17,714 nt of DNA, from NCBI GenBank assembly GCA_035628505.1, contig DASPJR010000077.1:1-17714 (forward strand), given 5' to 3'. Below the pieces are notes generated by a model that was not told the origin of the DNA, searched no databases, and saw nothing but the letters and a program-made list of their open reading frames with translations. The position numbers and the translations under genes were made by a program. This DNA comes from DASPJR01 sp035628505 (GTDB lineage: Bacteria; Planctomycetota; SZUA-567; H5-PLA8). Numbering within the stretch: position 1 is the stretch's first letter; every line of letters starts with the position of its first letter. This document shows, one piece after another, positions 6,207 to 17,056 of this stretch.

Positions 6207-9200
6207 TCACATTGCCTTCCGTACAAGAGCGGCCGCGATTTCACGTGCTACCGCTGGCGTCGGGTCGCGTTCGAGAATCTTTACCTGGCCCGCTTCACGT
6301 ATCGCCACGGGAACGCCATCCCGGTAAACCACGCGGCTGGACGCTCGAGCGGCCAACTTGTCTCCGGGCGTAAGTATCCCGATTAAGTTCAACGGATCAG
6401 CGCCGCAGACGGTGACGAATTTTCCTTCGGCCGCGGTGCGCCGGATGTTGCGCAGATGCTCAACGGCCTCCGGCAACGCGTACTGCTCGCCGCTGAAGCC
6501 GCCAACAAAACGCCCGCCGCGCAACTCTCCGCGTGCTTCCATGCGGCGGTAAACCCGCAGTAGATCTCGCCACGGCGGCAGGTTGTTCTCGCGCAGCAGC
6601 ACGCGGTGAAAGACGACGCCCCACCTGCGCAGCAGCTGCCGCGCGAGCACCTCGATGGCGTCCTGTTCCTCCACTTTTCCGAAAAGATCCGGAGCGTCAT
6701 TGCGGAAGAGCGACCAGCGGCCGGCGGCTTCAAGCGTTCCGCCCATGCGTTCGGGTAGTTTGGTAGTCGCCAGCAGCATGGGGCTGCGCATGCGTGCGAT
6801 CATCTGCCGCCGGCGGCGATGCTGTTCACGGCGTTTTGACGCGGGCGACAGCAGCACGCGCAAGCCGCCAAAGCCGTCTCCAGTGACGAAGCCGAAGGCG
6901 ATCAGTTCGCCGAGCGCCGCTTCGACTTCAGTCGGCATGCGCCTCGTGTCGCGAACGAGGTTCTGGAAAAACACAGCGCCGCGCCGGCGTAACTGTTCGA
7001 GCACCTGCCGCGCCGCGCCCGTCAGGTGCGATTCGTCAGTCGGCAGCGGCGCCGCAAGTGCCATGAAATAATCGAGCTGCTCGGAAAGGTAGAGACCGAT
7101 GGGGCTGTTGCGGACCTGCCCGCTGTGACGGCCGCCGTCTTTAGGAACCTGCGCGGGGAAACGCCGGCCCCAGACAACGTCACCGCTGAACGACAGCTGG
7201 TCCAGCCATTTACGGTCATAGTTTTTGACGCGTGATGAAAGTATTTCGCGCTCCCAGGCGACCGCGGGAAGCTCGAGGCCCTGCATCTGGCCGATGACTT
7301 CACGCACGCCGTTGACGCCTTCCAGATTCGAGCCGGCTTCAATGTGCTGCCATGAGAAGAGGAAGCGCAGATAATCGGCGGCGGTGACCGGTTCGATTTC
7401 ACGGCGCAGGCGATCGAGCGTGTAGCGATGAATGCGCGCCAGCAGCCGCCGCTCGCACCACTCGAATTCTGAAGGCTGGCTTTTGTATGGCCCGGATGGC
7501 TGCGCGTAGGTAAAGTGCCCGCGCAATGCAAAACCTTGCGCCTCCAGCCCCAGCATGGCCTGCGAAATGTCCGATTCTTCAAGTGCCATCTCGCCCGCCA
7601 GCCGCTGCACGGTTACGGGGCCGAGTACTTCGAGCCGGCCGCGCACAATCTCGATCAGCGCCTTTTCGCGCTCCCAAATTTTGGCTCGTTCCTTTTCCGG
7701 AACAACGACCGCGGGCTGCAAAGACAGCTTGCCATAGATGGATTCAAACATCGGCATGCGTTCGGTAGCGATCCACAATGCAGCTTTTCCGCCGATGGCG
7801 AGTGTCGCGCGACCAGCGGCACCCAATTGCTGAAGTAGTGGAGAAAGCGGTGCGGCCTCGTTTTCAGTGAGATAGGCCACCATCATCAGGACATCATGCA
7901 ATTCATCAGCGGAAGCGGGCTCCGGCCAGGCTTCTTCGCGCACGCGCGCAATCGCGCCTTCGTCGAGCGCCCCCATGGCAGCAGCATCATCACGGTTCAC
8001 CCCGCGCCGCATGATCACGGCCTGCGTGCGCCGCTCTTCGAGCGGTGCGTCATCCAGGAACGCGTACGGTTTGGCCGTCAGAATTTCGTGGGCGAGCGTG
8101 GACGGCTCGGTTGTGTCGCGCGCCACGAGCGTCAGCTTGCCCTCGTCGATCTGCGTCAGCAGTTGCAGCAGGCCGTCGCTGTCCATGGCTTCGTGCAGAC
8201 AATCTTTGATGACTTCGCGAACGAGCGGGTGGTTTGGAATTTCGCGGTCGCCTTCGAGGTTTTCAGGACAGGCGGCGGCGTGCGGAAAAACGGCGGCCAT
8301 CAGGTCGTCCGAGCGCATGCGCATGATCGGCGGCGGAACTTTCTTGCCGCCGGTGAAGCGCAGCAGCGCAAGCGAGCGGCAGGCATCCCAGCGCCAGCGC
8401 GTCTGGAACACAGGCGCTTCGAGCATGGCCTGAATCAGCAGATCGAGCGCTTTCTTCGGCTTCAAAAAATGAAACACATCGTGAAGCGGGAAACTATGCT
8501 GAGGGCCCAGCGAAAGGAGCAGCGCGTTTTCCGATGCGGCCGCCTGCAGCTCGAAATTGAAACCGCGGCAGAAGCGCTTGCGCAGCGCCAGCCCCCACGC
8601 CCAGTTGATGCGCCGGCCAAATGGAGTGTGGACGACCAGCTGCATGCCTCCGGCTTCGTCGAAAAAACGTTCAAGCACCAGTGTTTGATGCGTGGGCAGA
8701 ACACCAAGCACGCGCCGTGATTCAGCCAGGTAAACCACCAGTTGCTCGGCCGCGGCGCGCTCCATGCCGCACTCATCCATCGTCCAGGGGATCGCGGCTT
8801 CAAGAGCCTCTTCTCCACCCTGCGCCAGCCTCGTATCGATCTCCCTGCGCAGGCGGCTGACTTCCTGCGAGAGCTCGTTGCTGCGACCGGGGGCTTCTCC
8901 AAGCCAGAACGGGATGCTGGGCGGCTGGCCGTGCGCGTCTTCAACACGCACCCGGCCGGGCTCGATCTTCAGAACTTTCCACGAGGTGTTCCCGAGCTGA
9001 AAAATATCACCGGGCGTGCTTTCGACGGCAAAATCCTCATTCAGCGTTCCCACGACGATGCCGGCGGGCTCCTGCACGACCTGGTAGTCGGCGGTATCGG
9101 GAATTGCGCCTCCGCTGGTGATCGCGGCCAGCCGCGCGCCCTTGCGGCCGCGCACGCGTTTGCCGACCGCGTCATACGAGACCAGCGCGCTCGCGCGCCC

Positions 9201-10607
9201 GCGCCGCACCGTAAATCCTTCACTCAGCATCTGAAGCACTTCATCGAACTCGGAGCGCGGTAGATCACGGTAATTGTAAGCGCGCGTGACGAGCTTATAG
9301 AGCTCCTCTTCGTCGCACTCGACAGCGGCCGATTCGGCGACAATCTGCTGCGCAAGAATGTCGAGCGGCTTATCGGGAATTTCCAGCGTGTCCAGCAGGC
9401 CGGTCCGGATGCTGCTCGAAAGCGCCGCTGCACTCATGAGTTCCTCGAGTGTCAGCGCAAAAAGCTTTCCTCGCGAAATCGCGTTCAAACTGTGCCCCGC
9501 GCGGCCGACGCGCTGCAGCAGCGTGCCGATCGAATGCGTCACGCCGATCTGGCAGACCAGGTCGACCGAGCCGATGTCGATTCCCAGTTCCAGCGATGCC
9601 GTGGCGACCAGCGCGCTCAAGCTGCCTGATTTCAGCCGCTCTTCGGCGCTCAGGCGCTGCGTGCGGGAGAGACTGCCGTGGTGCGAGGTGACCTTGTCTT
9701 CGCCCAGCCGCTTCGAAAGATGCGCCGCAAGCCGCTCGCACAGGCGGCGCGTGTTGACAAAGATCAGCGTCGTCCGGTTGGCCTTGATCAGGTTCGTGAG
9801 CCGTTCGTACACTTCCTCCCAGGTTTCATGCGAGCAGACAGCTTGCAGAGGCGATGGCGGAATCTCGATCGACAGATCAACTTTTCGAAGATGGCCAAGA
9901 TTAACGATCGCGCAATTCGGCGAGCCGTCAGTCTTCAGCCCGCCGGCACCGACCAGGAACTTGGCCACGAGTTCAATCGGCCGCTGCGTGGCTGAAAGTC
10001 CGATCCGCTGCGGGCGTTTTCCGTTTTCGCGGCAGAGCTTCTCAAGCCGTTCGAGCGTCACTGCCAGGTGCGCGCCGCGCTTGTCGCGAGCGAGAGCGTG
10101 GATCTCATCGACAATGACCGTGCGAACATCCTTAAGCATCACCCGGCCTTTTTGCGACGTGAGCAGGATAAACAGCGACTCGGGCGTCGTAACCAGGATA
10201 TGCGGCGGATGCTTGATCATCGCGACGCGCTCAGCCGCGAGCGTGTCTCCGGTGCGCACGAGCACACGGACTTCAGGCGCGATGATTCCGAGCTGATGCG
10301 CCCAGGCATAAATTCCCTCAAGCGGCTCGCGCAAGTTTTTCTGGATATCGTTCGACAATGCCTTCAGCGGCGAGACGTAGACGACCTGAACGCCTTCCTG
10401 AAGTGTTCCACCAGCCGCCTGGCGGAAGAGCGAATCCAGGCAAGCCATGAAAGCAGTGAGCGTCTTGCCGGATCCGGTCGGCGCGCAGATCAGCGTATCT
10501 TCGCCGTTTCGAATGTGCGGCCAGCCGGCGGCCTGTGGCGGCGAGGGCGCTTCGAAGCTGGATTTGAACCAGTTCTGAATGGCCGGATGAAAAGTCGAGA
10601 GTGGCAT
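6207..10607 (-). CDS. lhr: Lhr: large superfamily 2 ATP-dependent helicase
   Basis: DNA/RNA repair helicase; bacterial long-form Lhr is about 1400-1550 residues and this one has 1466. Helicase motifs in order: Walker A APTGSGKT (residues 42-49), Ia VSPLKALSND (about 79-88), TTPESL (about 140-145), Walker B DEIH (167-170), SATQ (205-208), VATASLELGIDIG (about 324-336), and motif VI QRVGRAGH (355-362). The Lhr-specific winged-helix and beta-rich regions follow (GTLNEDFAVESTPGDIFQLG and the HTPFGRRINWAWGLALRKRF block, about 490-840). The long C-terminal domain (about 850-1466) is also present; the E. coli homologue's C-terminal part has been reported to act on uracil in DNA. No internal stop or frameshift is seen. 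The start ATG follows GCAGGT with 5-base spacing. It converges on the phosphoesterase-fold gene with a 33-base gap and diverges from the thioredoxin gene. Confidence 0.96.
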   Translation of the reverse strand: MPLSTFHPAIQNWFKSSFEAPSPPQAAGWPHIRNGEDTLICAPTGSGKTLTAFMACLDSLFRQAAGGTLQEGVQVVYVSPLKALSNDIQKNLREPLEGIYAWAHQLGIIAPEVRVLVRTGDTLAAERVAMIKHPPHILVTTPESLFILLTSQKGRVMLKDVRTVIVDEIHALARDKRGAHLAVTLERLEKLCRENGKRPQRIGLSATQRPIELVAKFLVGAGGLKTDGSPNCAIVNLGHLRKVDLSIEIPPSPLQAVCSHETWEEVYERLTNLIKANRTTLIFVNTRRLCERLAAHLSKRLGEDKVTSHHGSLSRTQRLSAEERLKSGSLSALVATASLELGIDIGSVDLVCQIGVTHSIGTLLQRVGRAGHSLNAISRGKLFALTLEELMSAAALSSSIRTGLLDTLEIPDKPLDILAQQIVAESAAVECDEEELYKLVTRAYNYRDLPRSEFDEVLQMLSEGFTVRRGRASALVSYDAVGKRVRGRKGARLAAITSGGAIPDTADYQVVQEPAGIVVGTLNEDFAVESTPGDIFQLGNTSWKVLKIEPGRVRVEDAHGQPPSIPFWLGEAPGRSNELSQEVSRLRREIDTRLAQGGEEALEAAIPWTMDECGMERAAAEQLVVYLAESRRVLGVLPTHQTLVLERFFDEAGGMQLVVHTPFGRRINWAWGLALRKRFCRGFNFELQAAASENALLLSLGPQHSFPLHDVFHFLKPKKALDLLIQAMLEAPVFQTRWRWDACRSLALLRFTGGKKVPPPIMRMRSDDLMAAVFPHAAACPENLEGDREIPNHPLVREVIKDCLHEAMDSDGLLQLLTQIDEGKLTLVARDTTEPSTLAHEILTAKPYAFLDDAPLEERRTQAVIMRRGVNRDDAAAMGALDEGAIARVREEAWPEPASADELHDVLMMVAYLTENEAAPLSPLLQQLGAAGRATLAIGGKAALWIATERMPMFESIYGKLSLQPAVVVPEKERAKIWEREKALIEIVRGRLEVLGPVTVQRLAGEMALEESDISQAMLGLEAQGFALRGHFTYAQPSGPYKSQPSEFEWCERRLLARIHRYTLDRLRREIEPVTAADYLRFLFSWQHIEAGSNLEGVNGVREVIGQMQGLELPAVAWEREILSSRVKNYDRKWLDQLSFSGDVVWGRRFPAQVPKDGGRHSGQVRNSPIGLYLSEQLDYFMALAAPLPTDESHLTGAARQVLEQLRRRGAVFFQNLVRDTRRMPTEVEAALGELIAFGFVTGDGFGGLRVLLSPASKRREQHRRRRQMIARMRSPMLLATTKLPERMGGTLEAAGRWSLFRNDAPDLFGKVEEQDAIEVLARQLLRRWGVVFHRVLLRENNLPPWRDLLRVYRRMEARGELRGGRFVGGFSGEQYALPEAVEHLRNIRRTAAEGKFVTVCGADPLNLIGILTPGDKLAARASSRVVYRDGVPVAIREAGQVKILERDPTPAVAREIAAALVRKAM

Positions 10608-10633
10608 GAGACACCTGCAGATTCCAGAGTGTT

Positions 10634-10639
10634 ATTGTA
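10634..10639 (-). promoter_or_regulatory. Possible -10 box for lhr
   Basis: Minus strand TACAAT (5 of 6 match to TATAAT), 27 bases before the lhr start codon. No convincing -35 box lies at the right distance, so support is weak. Confidence 0.3.
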
Positions 10640-10774
10640 TGTCGATCACATGCGGATGGAAGCAATGACACTGAAAAGTTTTCTTGGGAAAAGGCGAACT
10701 CAGGCGAAGTAAAGCCGGCGCTGCTCCGGTCCAAATTTCTGGTGTCACATGGCGCATCTACTTCGGAGATCCTG

Positions 10775-11245
10775 ATGATTCGCAGCGCAACAGCTTTTCT
10801 TTTGCTCGCCACATTTGCCGGCAGCACCTTCGCCGCGGGAAAAGGCGATGTCGCTCCGCCGCTTGAAGGAAAGACCTGGGTTTCGGCCGATGGCGCAGCC
10901 CCGCAGCTGGAAGGCAAGGTCTACGTTGTGGATTTCTATTTCGCCGCATGCGGACCGTGCAATGCAGCCGTGCCCCACCTGCGCGAGATCGCTGCAAAAT
11001 ACTCGTCCAAAGACGTCTGCGTCGTCGCACTCTCACTGGATAACGAAAAATCGGTGCGTGCTTTCAAGAAGAAGCATGGCATCGAAGAATACGCTCTGCT
11101 CTCCGATGGCAAAGCAAGCGCCCGCTCGTGGGGCGTGAGCAGCTTTCCGACGGCCTTCATTGTCGGCAAGGACGGCAAAATTGCCTGGCGGGGTCATCCG
11201 ATCGATGACGAGTTTGAACCGGCATTGAAGAAGGCGTTGAACTGA
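10775..11245 (+). CDS. Exported TlpA/thioredoxin-like protein
   Basis: Thioredoxin-fold protein predicted to act outside the cytoplasm as a disulfide reductase or thiol exchange partner. From ATG 10775 (GGAG 6 bases upstream) it has 156 residues. A signal peptide covers about 1-21 (MIRSATAFLLLATFAGSTFA, cleavage near FAA-GK). The mature part reads EGKVYVVDFYFAACGPCNAAVPHL, with the redox motif C59-G-P-C62, and cis-proline P125 in SSFPTAFIV. The domain is complete. An upstream in-frame GTG at 10742 would place 11 residues before the signal peptide and is less likely. The family includes cytochrome-c maturation and respiratory assembly proteins; no such genes are nearby, so the partner is unknown. 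It diverges from lhr and converges on sucA. Confidence 0.88.
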   Translation: MIRSATAFLLLATFAGSTFAAGKGDVAPPLEGKTWVSADGAAPQLEGKVYVVDFYFAACGPCNAAVPHLREIAAKYSSKDVCVVALSLDNEKSVRAFKKKHGIEEYALLSDGKASARSWGVSSFPTAFIVGKDGKIAWRGHPIDDEFEPALKKALN

Positions 11246-11266
11246 CCGAACCCACCTAACCCCTGG

Positions 11267-11319
11267 CCCCTTCCCTGGGAGGGAAGGGGAGAACGGCGGG
11301 GCGAGGGCTGCGCCCTCGC
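11267..11319. repeat. Two strong hairpins in the tlpA-like/sucA convergent gap, probably a dispersed intergenic repeat
   Basis: CCCCTTCCCT (11267-11276), loop GGG, AGGGAAGGGG (11280-11289) is a perfect 10-bp stem. GCGAGGGC (11301-11308), loop TGC, GCCCTCGC (11312-11319) is a perfect 8-bp stem. The preceding CCTAACCCCTGGCC plus the C-rich/G-rich stem resembles a hairpin family (CCCTCACCCC...CCCTCTCCC...GGGAGAGGGG) scattered through many bacterial genomes. Being symmetrical, it could end transcription from both sides; T residues at 11338-11342 follow on the plus strand. Repeat status is recognition by memory, since only one copy is visible here. Confidence 0.65.
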
Positions 11320-11340
11320 GGCTGGCAAACAGCGGTATTT

Positions 11341-14178
<2,838 letters not shown>

Positions 14179-14217
14179 CGTCGTGCTGGTTACCTCTCCT
14201 TAAAGCTCTTCTCTTTC

Positions 14218-14245
14218 ATTTTCTCCGGTCTGCGATCGTCGTCAA
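14218..14245 (-). promoter_or_regulatory. Candidate sucA promoter
   Basis: Minus strand TTGACG (14245-14240), 16-base spacer, GAAAAT (14223-14218), within the 90-base gap after the hydrolase gene. The -35 box matches 5 of 6 and the -10 box 4 of 6. The leader would be about 33 bases and include the AAGGAGAGG ribosome site. This suggests sucA can be expressed separately from the hydrolase. Confidence 0.4.
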
Positions 14246-14268
14246 AAACATGCCGGCGCGGACTTGTT

Positions 14269-15741
14269 TTACTTTCCCTTAGCCACGTCGTCAGACTTGA
14301 AAAACTTCCCAACCACCGTCTCCATCCATTTCGTGCCCGCATAGCCCAGATGGCCGCCATGTGGAAGGGCCAGCACCCGATCCGGCGGCAGCTTTGCGAT
14401 TGTCTCGGAATATTCCTTGGTATCGTTGAGCGGGTCGTCGGCGGTGATGACCACTTGAACGAAATTCGGCGCTCCTGCCATCATGTCGGCGAGTGTGACC
14501 GAGATCGCGTCAGCGCGCTTCAGCTTCCAGTAGGGTTTGAGCAGCAGAAACATATAATCCTGGAAATTCCATTCGCTGATTTCACTCGGCTGGCGTTTGG
14601 CCACGATCATTTGAACCTTGTGCCGAGCTTCCATTTCCTTCTTGAGCTGCTCGAATTCATCTTTGCTGTACGTCGAACGCGTGGCGTCAAGATCCCTCAA
14701 CTCTTTGACATGTCGTTCCTTCAGAGACTTGAGCATGTCTTCATGCATGCTGCGCTGATCGGGGCGCTCTTCCCAGGCTTTCAGGCGGGAGGTCAACTCC
14801 GGGTCATAACGGTCGATGTTGCTCTTGGCCAGCGACTGCAAATCGCCGTGAAAGCAGTAGCCGATACCTGCGCGCATCAGCGCCTCTTCTTTCGGCGTAG
14901 GCTGCTCGCCTTTTGGCGTGTAACCGCTCATAAGTTTCATCAGGCTCATGATGCCGAAGAAAGGTTTATCTTCGCGCGAAAACGTATCGAGTCGTCGCGC
15001 GGCCGTTCCCATGTTCACAGGAGTCGAACAGACCAGCGCGCGGTCGATCGGCCAGCTTTTTGCCTGCGGAAGACGCAGGATCTGCAGCGTAAGCAGCCCA
15101 CCGTAACTCGTACCCAGCAGGCGCACGCTGCTGACGAGGCTGCCGATCTGTGTGCCGCTCTTCTGATTCGCTTTGAGCAGTGCGTCGACGATTTTACCGA
15201 CGACCTGCGCTTCTTCGGCAAAATTGCCGGCAACGCCATGGCCAGTCGCTTCATTCATGTTGTTGCGGATGAGCGAATCAAAGGTCGCAACGTGACAGCC
15301 CGCATCATGAAGATAGGTCTGCCAGGCACGCGCCAGCTTGTCGGTGCTGGCCTGTCCGAAACCGAGCAGCACCACGGCGAGCGGCGCTTTTGAGTTCTGA
15401 AAGTGACAGCGCACCTCAATGCGCTTGTTGAAACCGGTCAGATCCGTGTCGAGGTTAACAATCTCTTCCTTGACGTAAGGCTCGCGCTTTTTGAACTCGC
15501 AGTAGTTGATCGTGGAAAGAAGGCCATTGGTATGGACCATTCCATTTTTAGATGGGCGGGTCTCAACTTCCTGCATGAAGTTGGGCAAATCTGCAAGTTT
15601 GAGGGGCGCAAAATCCTTAATATCATCCAGCTTGATAGGGGGTACAGCGGTGCTGGCATCAAAAGCCAAAGCATGCAGTGACAGTACGGCAGCGCCGACG
15701 CAATAAATAACCCAGCGTGGCTGTACCCGGATGGACGCCAT
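14269..15741 (-). CDS. Exported alpha/beta hydrolase (YheT/ABHD-like motifs) with helical insert
   Basis: Predicted secreted or periplasmic serine hydrolase of 490 residues; substrate unknown. A signal peptide or anchor covers about 8-27 (PRWVIYCVGAAVLSLHALAF). The hydrolase core shows strand and oxyanion region LAVVLLGFGQAS (about 121-132), nucleophile elbow G-T-S212-Y-G-G, acid ITADDPLND (D435 or D436), and H464 in LPHGGHLGYAG. The GGHLGY ending is characteristic of the YheT/ABHD1-3 branch. Between Ser212 and the acid lies an enlarged helical region (about 270-400), with a highly charged coiled-coil-like stretch (SLKERHVKELRDLDATRS, EQLKKEMEARHKVQ) at 339-376. The start is ATG 15741, after GGAGAG with good spacing. 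It is upstream of sucA on the same strand (90-base gap) and has its own promoter. The fold call is strong; the precise subfamily is less certain. Confidence 0.82.
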   Translation of the reverse strand: MASIRVQPRWVIYCVGAAVLSLHALAFDASTAVPPIKLDDIKDFAPLKLADLPNFMQEVETRPSKNGMVHTNGLLSTINYCEFKKREPYVKEEIVNLDTDLTGFNKRIEVRCHFQNSKAPLAVVLLGFGQASTDKLARAWQTYLHDAGCHVATFDSLIRNNMNEATGHGVAGNFAEEAQVVGKIVDALLKANQKSGTQIGSLVSSVRLLGTSYGGLLTLQILRLPQAKSWPIDRALVCSTPVNMGTAARRLDTFSREDKPFFGIMSLMKLMSGYTPKGEQPTPKEEALMRAGIGYCFHGDLQSLAKSNIDRYDPELTSRLKAWEERPDQRSMHEDMLKSLKERHVKELRDLDATRSTYSKDEFEQLKKEMEARHKVQMIVAKRQPSEISEWNFQDYMFLLLKPYWKLKRADAISVTLADMMAGAPNFVQVVITADDPLNDTKEYSETIAKLPPDRVLALPHGGHLGYAGTKWMETVVGKFFKSDDVAKGK

Positions 15742-15790
15742 TCGAATCTCTCCGCAACTCTTTCAACTAAGCAGATTCAACAGTTGGAAC

Positions 15791-15818
15791 ATTGTACGGA
15801 CGGCGTTCTTCAGGACAA
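15791..15818 (-). promoter_or_regulatory. Candidate promoter of the exported hydrolase gene
   Basis: Minus strand TTGTCC (15818-15813), 16-base spacer, TACAAT (15796-15791). Matches are 4 of 6 and 5 of 6. The start would be near 15784, about 43 bases before the start codon. Confidence 0.5.
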
Positions 15819-15902
15819 GGGTGTCCGGCATAAACACACAATTGCTCGTCAATTCCTTGACTCGCCGCTAAAATATATCACTCTGAACTGCGGAGCACAC
15901 TT

Positions 15903-16880
15903 ATGAGCGTCAGCGACTCGCCCCATTCTTCACAGACACCGGCCATCAGCGGTGCTCTTAAAGTACTTGTCAGCGGATCGACCGGTTATGTCGGCCGGCA
16001 CGTCGTCCGGCGGCTGGCGAAGCAGGGCTTCAGCGTTCGGGCGCTGGTGCGCGGCGGGTCTGACCGCAGCGTTATAGCGCCTTATACGAACGATTTTTTC
16101 GAAGGCAGCGTCACTGACCGTGATTCGCTAAATGGCGCCTGCAATGGCTGCTTTGCGGTCGTACATCTGGTCGGAATCATCAATGAAGCCGAGGACACAT
16201 TTGAGCACATCCATGTGGATGGTACCCGTAACCTGATCGACGAAGCGAAGCTGGGGGGTGTCAAACGTTTTGTCTACCTGAGCGGATTAGGTTCCCGCCC
16301 TGATGCTCGCGCGCGCTACCACAAGACCAAGTACGCGGCAGAACAACTTGTCTCGGGCAGCGGCATGGAGGGATATAATTTTCCAGCATCCGTCATCTTC
16401 GGACCCGAAGACGAATTTCTCAACCTGTTCGTGACGTTCGCGAAGAACATAGCCGATCCGCGCTATCCGCCTTGGCCGATCATGCCGGCGATCGGCGGCG
16501 GAACCACGATGCTGCAGCCGATCTGGGTGGAGGACGTGGCGGAGGTGCTCGCCAATGCGTGTGCGCCGGACTTCCCCAAAAAGCTGCCGCCGGGCACGTA
16601 TGAACTGGCCGGTCCCGAAGCACTGAGCGTCAAGCAGATCATGAAGCTGGCTTGCCGCGCCGCCGAACGCCACCGTATTTTTGTTCCCGTGCCGTACGTC
16701 GTGGCCAACATCCTGGCCGGCTTCATGGAAAAGTTCTCGTCTAAGCCCATGCTCTGCCGCGATCAGGTCCTGATGCTCCAGGAAGACGGCCGCGCGAAAA
16801 ACAACAAGGCTCCTGAGATCCTGGGTCATCCGCCGCGGCGCATGTGGGATTACGTGCGCGAGCATTTTCTCAAACAGTAG
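15903..16880 (+). CDS. NAD(P)-binding atypical short-chain dehydrogenase (NDUFA9-like / NmrA-like)
   Basis: Rossmann-fold protein of 325 residues. The nucleotide-binding loop GSTGYVG (25-31) follows strand KVLVSGS, and VVHLVGIINEAEDTFEHIHVDGTRNLIDEA (about 86-115) matches the extended-SDR centre. KRFVYLSGLGS then leads to Y139-H-K-T-K143, the YxxxK motif. The C-terminal half (PIWVEDVAEVLANAC, YELAGPEALSVKQIMKLA, DQVLMLQEDG) resembles atypical extended SDRs related to the complex I accessory subunit NDUFA9, which bind NADPH in a structural or quinone-related role. Redox activity is therefore uncertain. The first 16 residues (Ser/Pro-rich) are a short extension. GGAG lies 7-8 bases before the ATG. 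It diverges from the hydrolase gene. No complex I genes are in view, and other NmrA/epimerase-like roles are possible. Confidence 0.85.
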   Translation: MSVSDSPHSSQTPAISGALKVLVSGSTGYVGRHVVRRLAKQGFSVRALVRGGSDRSVIAPYTNDFFEGSVTDRDSLNGACNGCFAVVHLVGIINEAEDTFEHIHVDGTRNLIDEAKLGGVKRFVYLSGLGSRPDARARYHKTKYAAEQLVSGSGMEGYNFPASVIFGPEDEFLNLFVTFAKNIADPRYPPWPIMPAIGGGTTMLQPIWVEDVAEVLANACAPDFPKKLPPGTYELAGPEALSVKQIMKLACRAAERHRIFVPVPYVVANILAGFMEKFSSKPMLCRDQVLMLQEDGRAKNNKAPEILGHPPRRMWDYVREHFLKQ

Positions 16881-17056
16881 CCACCGGCCTCAACAAAACG
16901 ACGCGCCTTTTCTACTCCTTTATTTTCTCCACTGCCGCACAGCATTTACGGCACAGCACTCGCGCCTGATAGGCCCGGCACGGCGCGTGGCGCTCTGCCG
17001 CCGCAAGCTTTTGCTGCCAAACTGAATTTGCGGAGGGGAGGAAGAGAAGGTGAACG
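16881..17056 (+). other. Intergenic region between the SDR and the YXWGXW-type gene
   Basis: 176 bases without a gene. A loose inverted repeat CGCGCC / GGCGCG sits near 16964-16990, with no T run, so I do not call a terminator. I see no confident promoter; the purine-rich 3' end is the ribosome binding region of the next gene. Confidence 0.5.

Noticed and set aside
7896..8720. 274-codon plus-strand open frame
   Set aside because: Antisense to lhr, with Arg/His-rich composition typical of a shadow frame.
9358..10296. 312-codon plus-strand open frame
   Set aside because: Antisense to the lhr helicase core, Ser/Arg-rich, no domain visible.
14350..15393. 347-codon plus-strand open frame
   Set aside because: Antisense to the exported hydrolase; its codons mirror that gene and no family is recognisable.
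15857..15880. TTGACT followed by an AT-rich TAAAATATATC as a promoter for the SDR gene
   Set aside because: The elements look good singly, but the spacing between -35 and any -10 candidate is too short (6-13 bases), so I did not call it.
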